The notes beneath the pieces are model-generated. The model did no database searches. It saw nothing but the letters and a program-made list of their open reading frames with translations, and was not told the origin of the DNA. Made by a program: the position numbers and the translations under genes. This document shows, piece after piece, positions 52,187 through 60,022 of a stretch of DNA of 64,000 nt (the first letter of the stretch is position 1; the number at the start of each line of letters is the position of its first letter). This stretch comes from an uncultured Oscillospiraceae bacterium (GTDB lineage Bacteria > Bacillota > Clostridia > Oscillospirales > Acutalibacteraceae), in assembly GCA_900549775.1 (NCBI GenBank), contig URPR01000006.1, positions 6,563 to 70,562 on the forward strand. Direction: 5' to 3'.

Positions 52187-53266
52187 CTAACAAATATAAC
52201 CCTGAGTGCACAAAAGTTCTGCCATTAAAATGGCGCCACCAGCTGCACCTCTTATCGTATTGTGCGACATAGAAACAAATTTAAAGTCGTACTGCTTATC
52301 TGCTCGCAAACGCCCTAAAGATATTCCCATGCCATTTTCTAAGTCTCGATCCAACTTTATTTGAGGTCTATCGGATTCTTTAAAATAGTTTAAGAACTGC
52401 TTTGGTGAGCTTGGTAATTCCAAAATTTGCGGCAATCCTTTATAATTTTGCCACCTTGCGATAATTTCGTCAAGAGAAGTTTTTTCTTTAAGAGAAATAT
52501 ATACAGCTGCCGTATGCCCATCGCTAATAGGTACCCTCAAACACTGTGTTGTTATGCTAGGGGATGCAGCATTTTGTATTTTATCGCCATCAATTTTACC
52601 CCAAATTTTAAGTGGTTCAAGCTCTGATTTTTCCTCCTCACCGCTGATAAACGGAATTAAATTATCTTGCATCTCCGGCCAGGATGAAAAGGTTTTTCCT
52701 GCGCCAGAAATGGCTTGATATGTACAAGCCAGGACCTTTTCTACTCCTAAGTCCATGAGAGGATGAATCGCTGGCACATAGCACTGCAAGGAACAGTTTG
52801 GCTTTACCGCTATGAATCCTTTTTCCACTCCTAAGCGTTTTCTTTGCGCTTTTATAATCTCAGAATGTTCCGGGTTGATTTCAGGCAAAATCATAGGCAC
52901 ATCCGGAAATAGTCTACAGGCACTATTGTTAGATATAACCGGGCAATTTTCTCTTGCATAAGATTCCTCCAAGTTTACTATGTCTTCCTTTTTCATGTCC
53001 ACAGCACAGAAAACAAAGTCAACTTCTTTTGTTATTTTTTTTAAGTCGGCAACCGCATCAAAAACCACTTTGTTTTTTAACGATTGTGGAATAGATCCTT
53101 TCATAGCCCAACGGGAAGAAAGTGCTTGCTCGTAAGTTTTCCCAGCTGAGTTCTTACTTGCAGCTAGTATCTCAATTTCAAACCAAGGATGATTTTCCAG
53201 CAGTGATACAAACCTTTGACCTACCATGCCAGTAGCGCCCAAAATCCCAACTTTAAATTTTTTCAT
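52187..53266 (-). CDS. asd: aspartate-semialdehyde dehydrogenase (archaeal/fungal-type)
   Basis: Asd reduces aspartyl phosphate to the semialdehyde. The 359-residue enzyme begins KKFKVGILGATGMVGQRFV, has the active-site cysteine in KPNCSLQCYVP, and the SGAGKTFSSWP loop; this is the longer subgroup also found in archaea and fungi. ATG 53266 matches the family but has almost no ribosome site. In-frame ATG 53311 or GTG 53317 follow AGGGGCAGG and would add a hydrophobic 15-17 residue N-terminus. A hairpin (53273-53311) spans the region. First gene of asd-dapA-dapB. Confidence 0.9.
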   Translation of the reverse strand: MKKFKVGILGATGMVGQRFVSLLENHPWFEIEILAASKNSAGKTYEQALSSRWAMKGSIPQSLKNKVVFDAVADLKKITKEVDFVFCAVDMKKEDIVNLEESYARENCPVISNNSACRLFPDVPMILPEINPEHSEIIKAQRKRLGVEKGFIAVKPNCSLQCYVPAIHPLMDLGVEKVLACTYQAISGAGKTFSSWPEMQDNLIPFISGEEEKSELEPLKIWGKIDGDKIQNAASPSITTQCLRVPISDGHTAAVYISLKEKTSLDEIIARWQNYKGLPQILELPSSPKQFLNYFKESDRPQIKLDRDLENGMGISLGRLRADKQYDFKFVSMSHNTIRGAAGGAILMAELLCTQGYIC

Positions 53267-53272
53267 AAAAAT

Positions 53273-53311
53273 ATGATACACTAACAGCATAAAAGCCATC
53301 AAATGTATCAT
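53273..53311 (-). promoter_or_regulatory. leader hairpin before the asd start
   Basis: On the minus strand ATGATACA and TGTATCAT form an 8-bp stem with a 23-nt loop, ending 6 nt before ATG 53266; the first arm contains the alternative ATG 53311. It might gate initiation. No match to the lysine riboswitch was recognised. Confidence 0.4.
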
Positions 53312-53450
53312 CACCACCTGCCCCTATCTTTAATTTATAAAAATTTATTGTAAACAAATCCAGAATAAAATATAATATAGTTAAACGTTTATCTTTGGAG
53401 TATAGCACTCCATCTTATTTTTGTCAATTTTCAACTTAAAAGAGGAAACT

Positions 53451-54476
53451 ATGAAAACAAATGATTTTTACTATGATCTGCCCCAAGAACTGATAGCTCA
53501 AACACCCATAAAAAATAGAGATCAGTCTAGATTAATGGTACTCGATAGATCATCGGGTAAAATTGTACATAAGCATTTTTATGATATCTTAGATGAACTT
53601 ATTCCTGGAGATTGTTTAATACTTAACGATTCCAGAGTCCTACCCGCTAGAATTTTCGGCAATAGAGTCGATACCGGTGCCGTGGCTGAGTTTTTATTGC
53701 TAAACAGAAAATCTGAGAATGTATGGGAGTGCCTAGCAGGGCCCGGTAAAAAAGCAAAACCAGGTACAACTTTTACATTCGCAAATGGAATATTGGAAGC
53801 CGAAGTTATAGATGTAACCGTTGATGGCAACAGGATTTTAAAGTTTAAGTGCGATGGAAATTTCTTTAGTGTACTCGATAAAGTCGGTACCATGCCATTG
53901 CCACATTATATCACAAAGAAACTTGAGGATAAAGAACGATATCAAACTGTATATTCAAGAGAACTCGGCTCAGCTGCCGCACCAACTGCAGGTTTACATT
54001 TTACAAAGGAACTTTTGTCTAAAGTTAAAAATAAAGGAATAAATATCGGGTTCGTGACTTTACATGTAGGGTTAGGGACGTTTAGACCCGTAAAAGTGAA
54101 GGACATAGATGACCATAAAATGCATAGCGAACATTATGAAGTTTCCGCAGAAACAGCTGAGCTTATAAATAAAACTAAAGCTGAAAACGGCAGAGTTGTA
54201 TGCGTTGGTACCACCAGCTGCAGGACTCTTGAGTCGATGTACAAAAAAGAAGGAAAAATTACCGCAAGTTCTGGTTGGACTGACATATTTATCTATCCGG
54301 GGTACCGGTTTAAAGTAACAGATGCTTTGATTACAAATTTCCATTTGCCCGAAAGTACGTTAATTATGCTTGTTTCTGCGCTTGCAGGAAGTGAACGCAT
54401 TCTCAGCGCATATTCTGAAGCTATAAAAGAAAAATATAGATTTTTTAGTTTTGGAGATGCCATGTTTATAAAATAG
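53451..54476 (+). CDS. queA: S-adenosylmethionine:tRNA ribosyltransferase-isomerase QueA
   Basis: QueA transfers the ribosyl part of SAM to preQ1-tRNA, forming epoxyqueuosine. The 341-residue protein opens with [17 protein letters not shown], and has [25 protein letters not shown], and [16 protein letters not shown], all family motifs. ATG 53451 follows AGAGGAAAC; the upstream in-frame ATG 53421 adds 10 unconserved residues. It opens the queA-tgt-queH operon, although a palindromic element separates it from tgt. Confidence 0.95.
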   Translation: MKTNDFYYDLPQELIAQTPIKNRDQSRLMVLDRSSGKIVHKHFYDILDELIPGDCLILNDSRVLPARIFGNRVDTGAVAEFLLLNRKSENVWECLAGPGKKAKPGTTFTFANGILEAEVIDVTVDGNRILKFKCDGNFFSVLDKVGTMPLPHYITKKLEDKERYQTVYSRELGSAAAPTAGLHFTKELLSKVKNKGINIGFVTLHVGLGTFRPVKVKDIDDHKMHSEHYEVSAETAELINKTKAENGRVVCVGTTSCRTLESMYKKEGKITASSGWTDIFIYPGYRFKVTDALITNFHLPESTLIMLVSALAGSERILSAYSEAIKEKYRFFSFGDAMFIK

Positions 54477-54488
54477 CAGGAAATTGGC

Positions 54489-54546
54489 TTTTAGGGCTTT
54501 CAGCTGATTTTATTTATAAAATCAGCTGAAAGCGAAAGCCCTAAAA
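54489..54546. repeat. nested palindrome element between queA and tgt
   Basis: Two mutually exclusive perfect stems share one strand. Inner: 54496-54512 with 54517-54533 (17 bp, 4-nt loop). Outer: TTTTAGGGCTTTC (54489-54501) with GAAAGCCCTAAAA (54534-54546) (13 bp). GAAAGC occurs twice in tandem (54528-54539), so GCTTTC at 54496-54501 can choose either partner. The design resembles the element at 25046. Confidence 0.88.
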
Positions 54547-54565
54547 CTGTAGAAAGTGAGAAATT

Positions 54566-55696
54566 ATGTATAGACTTATAAAAAAAGAAAAAAATGCTAG
54601 GCGTGGTGAACTCATCACACCACACGGAATAATACAGACTCCCGCATTTATGAACGTAGCAACTTGTGCGGCCATAAAAGGGGCTGTATCTGCCATTGAC
54701 TTGCAAAATTTAAAATGCCAAGTTCAGCTCTGCAATACATACCATCTTCATTTAAGACCCAGCGACAAAGTTATCAAAAAGTTAGGTGGCCTTCATAAGT
54801 TTACCCGATGGCAAGGCCCTATATTGACCGACAGTGGTGGATTTCAGGTTTTTTCGCTTGCAAAGTTACGGCATATTAAAGAAGAAGGTGTGTATTTTTC
54901 TTCTCATATTGATGGTCGTAAAATATTTATGTCTCCCGAAGTAAGCATGCAGATCCAATCTAACCTCGGCTCAACCATTGCGATGGCTTTCGATGAATGT
55001 ATAGAAAACCCCGCTGAATATAGTTATGTAAAAAATTCATGCGACAGGACTGTTAGATGGCTTCAAAGGTGTAAGAGTGAGATGAACAAATTGAATGCAC
55101 TTGACGATACCTTAAACAAAAAACAAATGCTGTTTGGAATTAACCAGGGCAGCACATTTGAAGATATACGAATAGAACATATGAAAAAAATACGCGAGTT
55201 AAACCTAGACGGATATGCAATAGGTGGCTTGGCTGTAGGTGAAAGTGCTGAAGAAATGTATAACATCATAAGTTGTGTGGAGCCGTTCATGCCAAGTGAC
55301 AAGATACGATACTTAATGGGTGTTGGTACCCCTGTGAACATTTTGGAGGCTGTGGCTAGAGGAGTAGATATTTTCGATTGTGTAATGCCAAGCAGAAACG
55401 CTAGACACGGCCATTTATTCACAAGCCAAGGTATCATAAATATATCGAACGCAAAGTATGAGCTAGATGATTCACCAATTGATGAAACTTGCCAATGTCC
55501 CACTTGCAAAAATTTTTCCAGGGCTTATTTGCGACACCTATTCAAGTGTGGTGAAATGCTTGCAATGCGCTTAAGCGTTATGCACAATCTTTACTTTTAC
55601 AATAATCTTCTAGAAGAAATACGGACATCCATCGATGAAAATCGATTTGAAGCGTTTTATAAAGAAAAAATTGACGTTTTAGGAAATAGAATATGA
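54566..55696 (+). CDS. tgt: tRNA-guanine transglycosylase
   Basis: Tgt exchanges G34 for preQ1 in tRNAs with GUN anticodons, such as the tRNA-His in this window. The 376-residue protein has the catalytic GPILTDSGGFQVFSLAKL, GGLAVGESAEEMY, VMPSRNARHG, and a zinc site in CQCPTCKNFSRAYLRHLF. ATG 54566 follows GTGAG. The stop overlaps queH by ATGA. Confidence 0.96.
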   Translation: MYRLIKKEKNARRGELITPHGIIQTPAFMNVATCAAIKGAVSAIDLQNLKCQVQLCNTYHLHLRPSDKVIKKLGGLHKFTRWQGPILTDSGGFQVFSLAKLRHIKEEGVYFSSHIDGRKIFMSPEVSMQIQSNLGSTIAMAFDECIENPAEYSYVKNSCDRTVRWLQRCKSEMNKLNALDDTLNKKQMLFGINQGSTFEDIRIEHMKKIRELNLDGYAIGGLAVGESAEEMYNIISCVEPFMPSDKIRYLMGVGTPVNILEAVARGVDIFDCVMPSRNARHGHLFTSQGIINISNAKYELDDSPIDETCQCPTCKNFSRAYLRHLFKCGEMLAMRLSVMHNLYFYNNLLEEIRTSIDENRFEAFYKEKIDVLGNRI

Positions 55697-56304
55697 CAAA
55701 AAGGAATTATCAAAAGGAACTCGAGCAGCTCCTTGAGAATTTAAAAAGTGGAAATAAAATACCTAGGCTCTTATTGCACAGTTGCTGTGCGCCATGCAGC
55801 AACTATGTGCTAGGCTATTTGACCTCATACTTCAACATAACAGTTTTTTACTACAACCCCAATATTTCCCCTGAAGAAGAATACTTGCTTCGCAAAAAAG
55901 AGCAGATAAACCTGTTATCTAAGATCAAAACCAAAAACACAATAAGCTTTTTAGATTGCGATTATGAAGATTTTAAATTTTATCAAATAACAAGCGGTCT
56001 TGAAAATGAAAAAGAAGGCGGAAAGCGATGTTTTAATTGTTATCGTTTGCGTCTTGAAAAAACTGCAGTTACCGCAAAGGCTCTAGGTTTTAAGTTTTTC
56101 GGTTCTACATTATCCGTAAGCCCTTATAAGAATGCTATTTGGCTAAATGATATCGGAGAAAGCTTGGAAGATGAGTATAGTGTTAGATTTTTAATTTCCG
56201 ATTTTAAGAAAAAAGATGGATATAAAAAGTCAATCGAACTTTCAAAACAGTTTAATCTGTACAGACAAAATTATTGTGGGTGCATATTTTCTAAAAATCA
56301 ATAA
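55693..56304 (+). CDS. queH: epoxyqueuosine reductase QueH
   Basis: QueH is the iron-sulfur epoxyqueuosine reductase that replaces QueG in many anaerobes (former DUF208). The 203-residue protein has the N-terminal HSCCAPCSNYVL, the YYNPNISPEEEYLLRK segment, the CFNCYRLRLE motif and the C-terminal NYCGCIFS; the cysteines bind the cluster and metal. It overlaps tgt by 4 nt, completing the last three steps of queuosine synthesis in one operon. Confidence 0.94.
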   Translation: MTKRNYQKELEQLLENLKSGNKIPRLLLHSCCAPCSNYVLGYLTSYFNITVFYYNPNISPEEEYLLRKKEQINLLSKIKTKNTISFLDCDYEDFKFYQITSGLENEKEGGKRCFNCYRLRLEKTAVTAKALGFKFFGSTLSVSPYKNAIWLNDIGESLEDEYSVRFLISDFKKKDGYKKSIELSKQFNLYRQNYCGCIFSKNQ

Positions 56305-56383
56305 TTGTCTAATATTTTTTATCATATACAATTTTCGTCAGTTACACAAAATGCATGTTACTAATACCTAAAAAAGAATTTTC

Positions 56384-56426
56384 TCGCACACATAAAAATA
56401 AAACCACATACCAAATTTGTGTGCGA
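56384..56426. other. hairpin downstream of queH
   Basis: TCGCACACA (56384-56392) pairs exactly with TGTGTGCGA (56418-56426) across a 25-nt AT-rich loop. The T-rich flank lies on the minus-strand side, so it could terminate the small minus-strand frame at 56481 rather than queH. Confidence 0.45.
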
Positions 56427-56480
56427 TCCCATTATATTGCTTTATGTAACAACTTGTGGCTCTTGTTTCAATTCTATAAT

Positions 56481-56681
56481 CTATTTTACTTCTCTCGTTA
56501 AGGTTAATTTTATAAACAGAAGAGTAAGTATTTTGGCATTTCCAACATGCTTTGGCTTCACTGAGTAAAATGCCGTGAAATCTGGTAAATGTACGGAAAA
56601 ACTTTCCGATAATATATCATATCCGTATTTCATCGCTATATCAATGATTTTTTGCTTTTTCCCTTCGACAATTCTTCTCAT
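56481..56681 (-). CDS. possible small protein, unknown
   Basis: A 66-codon frame with acceptable coding character: basic start MRRIVEGKKQKIIDIAMKYG, then a neutral middle with Phe/Tyr and a hydrophobic end LLFIKLTLTREV. ATG 56681 is preceded by GGTGGGG at 9 nt; an in-frame ATG at 56696 lies before that. No family recognised, no partner, and its surroundings (56305-56922) are otherwise empty. It may be the remnant of a longer gene. Confidence 0.35.
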   Translation of the reverse strand: MRRIVEGKKQKIIDIAMKYGYDILSESFSVHLPDFTAFYSVKPKHVGNAKILTLLFIKLTLTREVK

Positions 56682-56922
56682 AGTAACAAACCCCACCGAA
56701 TGCTAAATACTCTTCGCAAATTATCAAAATAAAAATGTTGTCTTTCGGCTTTTAATACTTAAGGGTGTCATAAAATAGTCTTCCTTTTTGACTATCTCAT
56801 GCAGCTTAGGCTATCAATTATGATTTACTACTATACACACAGTTTTTCGACTTTTTCTGCCACCATATTGAAAAATGACAATAGTTTCAGATACTCTCGT
56901 ACCTAAAACCACCGCCCTTACA

Positions 56923-57015
56923 TGGCGGAGAGATGGGGATTCGAACCCCAGAAGCTGCTTTAACAGCTTACACGATTTCCAATCGTGCTCCTTCGGCCAG
57001 CTCGGACACCTCTCC
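56923..57015 (-). tRNA. tRNA-Ser (anticodon GGA)
   Basis: A 93-nt class II tRNA read on the minus strand. The acceptor GGAGAGG pairs with TCTCTCC (one wobble), the anticodon loop is TTGGAAA with GGA, there is a long variable arm (AAGCTGTTAAAGCAGCTT), and CCA is encoded. It stands alone, about 80 nt downstream of rpsT. Confidence 0.95.
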
Positions 57016-57036
57016 AAAAAATTCTTTAAATTTTAC

Positions 57037-57076
57037 AATTGCAAAAACATGACCTGAAAATCACGTCTTTGCAATT
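57037..57076 (-). terminator. possible terminator of rpsT
   Basis: AATTGCAAA and TTTGCAATT (57068-57076 with 57037-57045 on the minus strand) form a 9-bp stem extended by an imperfect ACGTGA/TCATGT stem. The tail is A/T-rich but not a clean T run. It lies between rpsT and tRNA-Ser. Confidence 0.45.
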
Positions 57077-57096
57077 TATAACGTTTCATTGTACTA

Positions 57097-57360
57097 TTAT
57101 GCACTAACTTTGTTTAATTTCTTTACCAGTTTAGACTTTTTCCTTGCTGCTGTGTTTTTATGAAGTATTCCTTTAGATACAGCTTGGTCTATTTTCTTCA
57201 CAGCGACTTTGACAGCTTCACTTTTTTCATTTACGTTGTTGTCAATAGCTGCGTTCGCTTTCTTTATCGATGTCTTTAAAGAAGAATTTAAAGATTTATT
57301 TCTTAACGTCTTTGCAGCGATAACCTTAACTCTCTTCTTTGCTGATTTTATATTCGGCAT
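57097..57360 (-). CDS. rpsT: 30S ribosomal protein S20
   Basis: S20 is a primary 16S rRNA binding protein. The 87-residue, very Lys-rich helical protein has the usual MPNIKSAKKRVKV start and the conserved GILHKNTAARKKSKLVKKLN end. ATG 57360 follows GGAGGTG. It is encoded alone. Confidence 0.96.
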   Translation of the reverse strand: MPNIKSAKKRVKVIAAKTLRNKSLNSSLKTSIKKANAAIDNNVNEKSEAVKVAVKKIDQAVSKGILHKNTAARKKSKLVKKLNKVSA

Positions 57361-57709
57361 TTAAACACCTCCTCTTACGTTTTGCTAACTAAAATTTATA
57401 ATATCATGAATTGCGGAAAAACGCAAGGTCTTTTTGGCAAAAAATAATGTATTAATATTATTAAATTTATGCGCTAATAAAGACATAAAAGAAAAATTTT
57501 GATATTGTGATAATTCGTTTAAACGAAGATGAAAATTTAGTAAGGTGGATTGAAAAAATAATGGATATTGACTTTGTAAGTTGGGAAAAATAGAAAATAA
57601 CAAGTACATTTGTAAGAAATTCAATGCACAAATAAATTATCCTACTTTTGAAATTTTTTGCCATTGTAGATTATATTAATAAGTTTAAAAATTAAGGAGT
57701 TGATTTTGA
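57361..57709. other. intergenic region between rpsT and the thioredoxin gene
   Basis: About 350 nt between divergent genes. The thioredoxin-side half has TTGAAA at 57648-57653 and TATATT at 57672-57677 (18-nt spacing), a plausible promoter. No gene or structured RNA was recognised in the middle; a 28-codon open frame at 57507-57593 lacks a ribosome site. Confidence 0.5.
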
Positions 57710-58015
57710 TTGGTTAAGAAAATCACAGAAAAAAATTTTAATGATGAGGTAATTAAAAGTGACCAAACCGTGCTTTTAGATTTCTACGCTGAATGGTGTG
57801 GCCCTTGTAATACACTCTCACCTATCATTGACGAAATAGCAAATGAAAACAAAAATATTAAAGTCTATAAGGTAAACATTGATGAAGAAACAAACTTAGT
57901 AAATAAATTTAACATTGTAAGTGTACCGACTATTCTGATATTTAAAAACGGTGAGATTACCAGCAGAGTCTCCGGATTAACCGACAAAAACCAAATTTTA
58001 TCTATGGTTAAATAG
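57710..58015 (+). CDS. trxA: thioredoxin
   Basis: A 101-residue thioredoxin with the active site AEWCGPCNTL (the residue after the second Cys is Asn instead of the common Lys), the cis-proline in VSVPTILIFKNG, and buried Asp in VLLDFYA. The start is TTG 57710, 12 nt after AAGGAG; no better start was found. Thioredoxin reductase is not adjacent. Confidence 0.93.
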   Translation: MVKKITEKNFNDEVIKSDQTVLLDFYAEWCGPCNTLSPIIDEIANENKNIKVYKVNIDEETNLVNKFNIVSVPTILIFKNGEITSRVSGLTDKNQILSMVK

Positions 58016-58084
58016 TTACATTTTCAGACTAAAATTCAACTCCACGAGACTGAATATCAAATTCAAAAATAACTGTAAAAAAGC

Positions 58085-58113
58085 TTGACAAAACGTGCAA
58101 GCAGTAATATAAT
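58085..58113 (+). promoter_or_regulatory. consensus promoter of tRNA-Pro
   Basis: Perfect TTGACA (58085-58090) and perfect TATAAT (58108-58113) spaced 17 nt, ending 24 nt before the tRNA. Confidence 0.85.
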
Positions 58114-58136
58114 AACTGTGTTGTTATTTTAGTCAA

Positions 58137-58213
58137 CGAGGTGTAGCTCAGTTTGGTAGAGTGCTTGGTTTGGGACCAAGATGCCGCAGGTTCGAGCCCT
58201 GTCACCTCGACCA
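58137..58213 (+). tRNA. tRNA-Pro (anticodon TGG)
   Basis: A 77-nt cloverleaf with acceptor CGAGGTG/CACCTCG, discriminator A, encoded CCA, and anticodon loop TTTGGGA giving TGG. Single gene with its own promoter and terminator. Confidence 0.96.
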
Positions 58214-58218
58214 TCGAA

Positions 58219-58255
58219 AGCCTCGATATGCATTTCGCATTCGTGGCTGTTTTTT
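58219..58255 (+). terminator. terminator of tRNA-Pro
   Basis: AGCC-T-CGA-T-ATGC (58219-58231) pairs with GCAT-TCG-T-GGCT (58237-58248) with one mismatch and one bulge, followed by GTTTTTT. Confidence 0.72.
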
Positions 58256-58500
58256 ACTTAAATCTAATTTTCGCTACTTTCATTACGTTTATCAAAGCCA
58301 TAAAACTCTCAAATTAAAAGTATGAATCATATTTTAATCACAACTTACTTTTTTGTCCGTGAATTGGTTTCCTTAAACTGCACAAGATTGCCTGCTACAA
58401 ATAAATACTATCGTTATTATACCAAGGCATTGAATTTTTTCTCATGACGCAGTATAAAAAGCAAAAATCGGATTGCTAAATTGAATTTGTGAGGATAAAT

Positions 58501-58995
58501 ATGAAAACATTATACTTAATCAGCGGAACAATGGGTATAGGAAAAACAGCAGTAAGCCATCAATTAAAAATAAATTTACCCAACAGCGTTTTTCTCGATG
58601 GCGATTGGTGTTGGGATGCCAATCCATTTCAAGTAACCGAAGAAACTAAAAAAATGGTTATACATAATATTTGTTATTTGTTGAATAATTTTATACGTTG
58701 TTCTGCTTATAAGAATGTAATTTTTTGTTGGGTAATGGACAATCAAACTATTATCGATGGCATTTTAAAAGAATTGCATACAGGAAATTGCAAAGTTAAT
58801 AAAATCTCACTAATTGCTGATGAGATAACCCTGCGAGACAGATTAAATGTAGATATAGCAGCTGGGACTCGTACTGCTGATATTATCGATAGAAGTATTT
58901 CAAGAATGTCTATGTATCATGATCTTGATACGATAAAAATTGATACAAGCAATAAAACTGTTCGTGAAATTGTCGATGAAATTATGATGCTTTAA
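58501..58995 (+). CDS. P-loop small-molecule kinase-like protein
   Basis: A 164-residue P-loop protein. Walker A is GTMGIGKT at 9-16; FLDGDWCWDANPF at about 31-43 looks like the substrate-binding part of nucleoside/shikimate/chloramphenicol-phosphotransferase-like kinases; a lid-like segment DEITLRDRLNVDIAAGTRTAD contains basic residues. ATG 58501 follows GTGAGGA. The gene stands alone between two gene-poor stretches of about 245 and 255 nt, next to tRNA-Pro, consistent with acquisition. The substrate is unknown. Confidence 0.7.
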   Translation: MKTLYLISGTMGIGKTAVSHQLKINLPNSVFLDGDWCWDANPFQVTEETKKMVIHNICYLLNNFIRCSAYKNVIFCWVMDNQTIIDGILKELHTGNCKVNKISLIADEITLRDRLNVDIAAGTRTADIIDRSISRMSMYHDLDTIKIDTSNKTVREIVDEIMML

Positions 58996-59250
58996 AACCG
59001 ATAAATTTTAACTTTAGGATTTTCACAGCTACTCAATCCAACTAGACAACAATTGTTCATAAAAAATATGACGAGTGTTGCGTATATATAATCTCACAAA
59101 ATTGTAACGAAATATTCTTTAAATTTAAAATTCTAGTGACCTATCGCAAGAAGAAAGCAATTTTGTATAACAAATTCTCGCAAAATCCAGCAACTTTCAA
59201 TCTTCTAAATATTCCAGATTCATGTAAATGTAATCTACCAAGCCGACATT

Positions 59251-59281
59251 AAAAAACGTGTCAAATTTTAAAAATGACACG
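59251..59281 (-). terminator. terminator containing the stop of the beta-helix acyltransferase-like gene
   Basis: On the minus strand CGTGTCA and TGACACG (opposite 59275-59281 and 59257-59263) form a 7-bp stem with the stop codon in the loop, followed by TTTTTT (opposite 59251-59256). Confidence 0.82.
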
Positions 59282-59951
59282 GCCTTTTCTTTATACAATT
59301 ATCTTTAGATTTATATATGCTCCCTTCTGGTATCATACCTCGCACGCTAGACACCGGATAAATGATGCTATTTCTTCCTATTATTGTTCCGGGATTCAGA
59401 ACAGTATTACATCCAACTTCTGCAAAATCTCCTACTATTGCGCCAAACTTTTTAAGTCCTGTTTTTATTTTTTCAGACCCTATGCAAACCAAGACCTCGC
59501 TTTTATCTGATTTCACATTTGAAGTAATGGCCCCTGCTCCTAAATGCGCCTTGTAGCCTAAAATGGAATCTCCTATGTAATTGTAGTGCGGTACTTGAAC
59601 GTTATCGAAAAGTATAACATTTTTTAGTTCAGTAGAGTTCCCAACAACAGAGTTTTTTCCAATTATTACGTCTTTTCTTATAAACGCACAGTGCCGAATT
59701 TCTGCGTTTTCATCAATAATTAAAGGCCCATTCAAACTTGCAGTGTCGCATATTTGGGCCGTTTTTGAAATCCAAATATTTTCACCTATCTTTTCAAACT
59801 TATCACAGGGCAGTTTAGAGCCTAACTGTAAAATAAAATCATGTATATTATTTAGCGATTCCCACGGATATTTTGTCCCTTCAAAGATATCCGCTGCTAT
59901 CGTCTTATTTAAATCTAAAAGTTCTCTCGTAAATAACTCCCTAAAATCCAT
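59268..59951 (-). CDS. left-handed beta-helix (hexapeptide-repeat) protein, GlmU C-terminal-like
   Basis: A 227-residue protein: N-terminal helical region (1-60) and hexapeptide-repeat beta-helix (about 60-215; LIIDENAEIRHCAFIRKDVIIGKNSVVG is the kind of repeat seen), with YIGDSILGYKAHLGAGAITSN matching the acetyl-CoA/active-site turn of GlmU-like acetyltransferases. It lacks the uridylyltransferase domain of GlmU, so a sugar-nucleotide acyltransferase of unknown substrate is the best guess. ATG 59951 follows AGGAGAA. Confidence 0.78.
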   Translation of the reverse strand: MDFRELFTRELLDLNKTIAADIFEGTKYPWESLNNIHDFILQLGSKLPCDKFEKIGENIWISKTAQICDTASLNGPLIIDENAEIRHCAFIRKDVIIGKNSVVGNSTELKNVILFDNVQVPHYNYIGDSILGYKAHLGAGAITSNVKSDKSEVLVCIGSEKIKTGLKKFGAIVGDFAEVGCNTVLNPGTIIGRNSIIYPVSSVRGMIPEGSIYKSKDNCIKKRPCHF

Positions 59952-60022
59952 AAATCCATTCTCCTCTTTTGCTTACGCACAATTATATCAATTTATGGGC
60001 AAAATATCAAGTTAATACCGTT

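Noticed and set aside
53318..53450. preQ1 riboswitch before queA or lysine riboswitch before asd
   Set aside because: Only a short GGAGT/ACTCC hairpin is present and none of the conserved aptamer sequences of either class is visible.
57507..57593. 28-codon frame that reads like protein (ends in a Trp/Glu-rich stretch)
   Set aside because: Too short, no ribosome site, and the upstream frame has a stop; it may be a gene remnant but cannot be supported.
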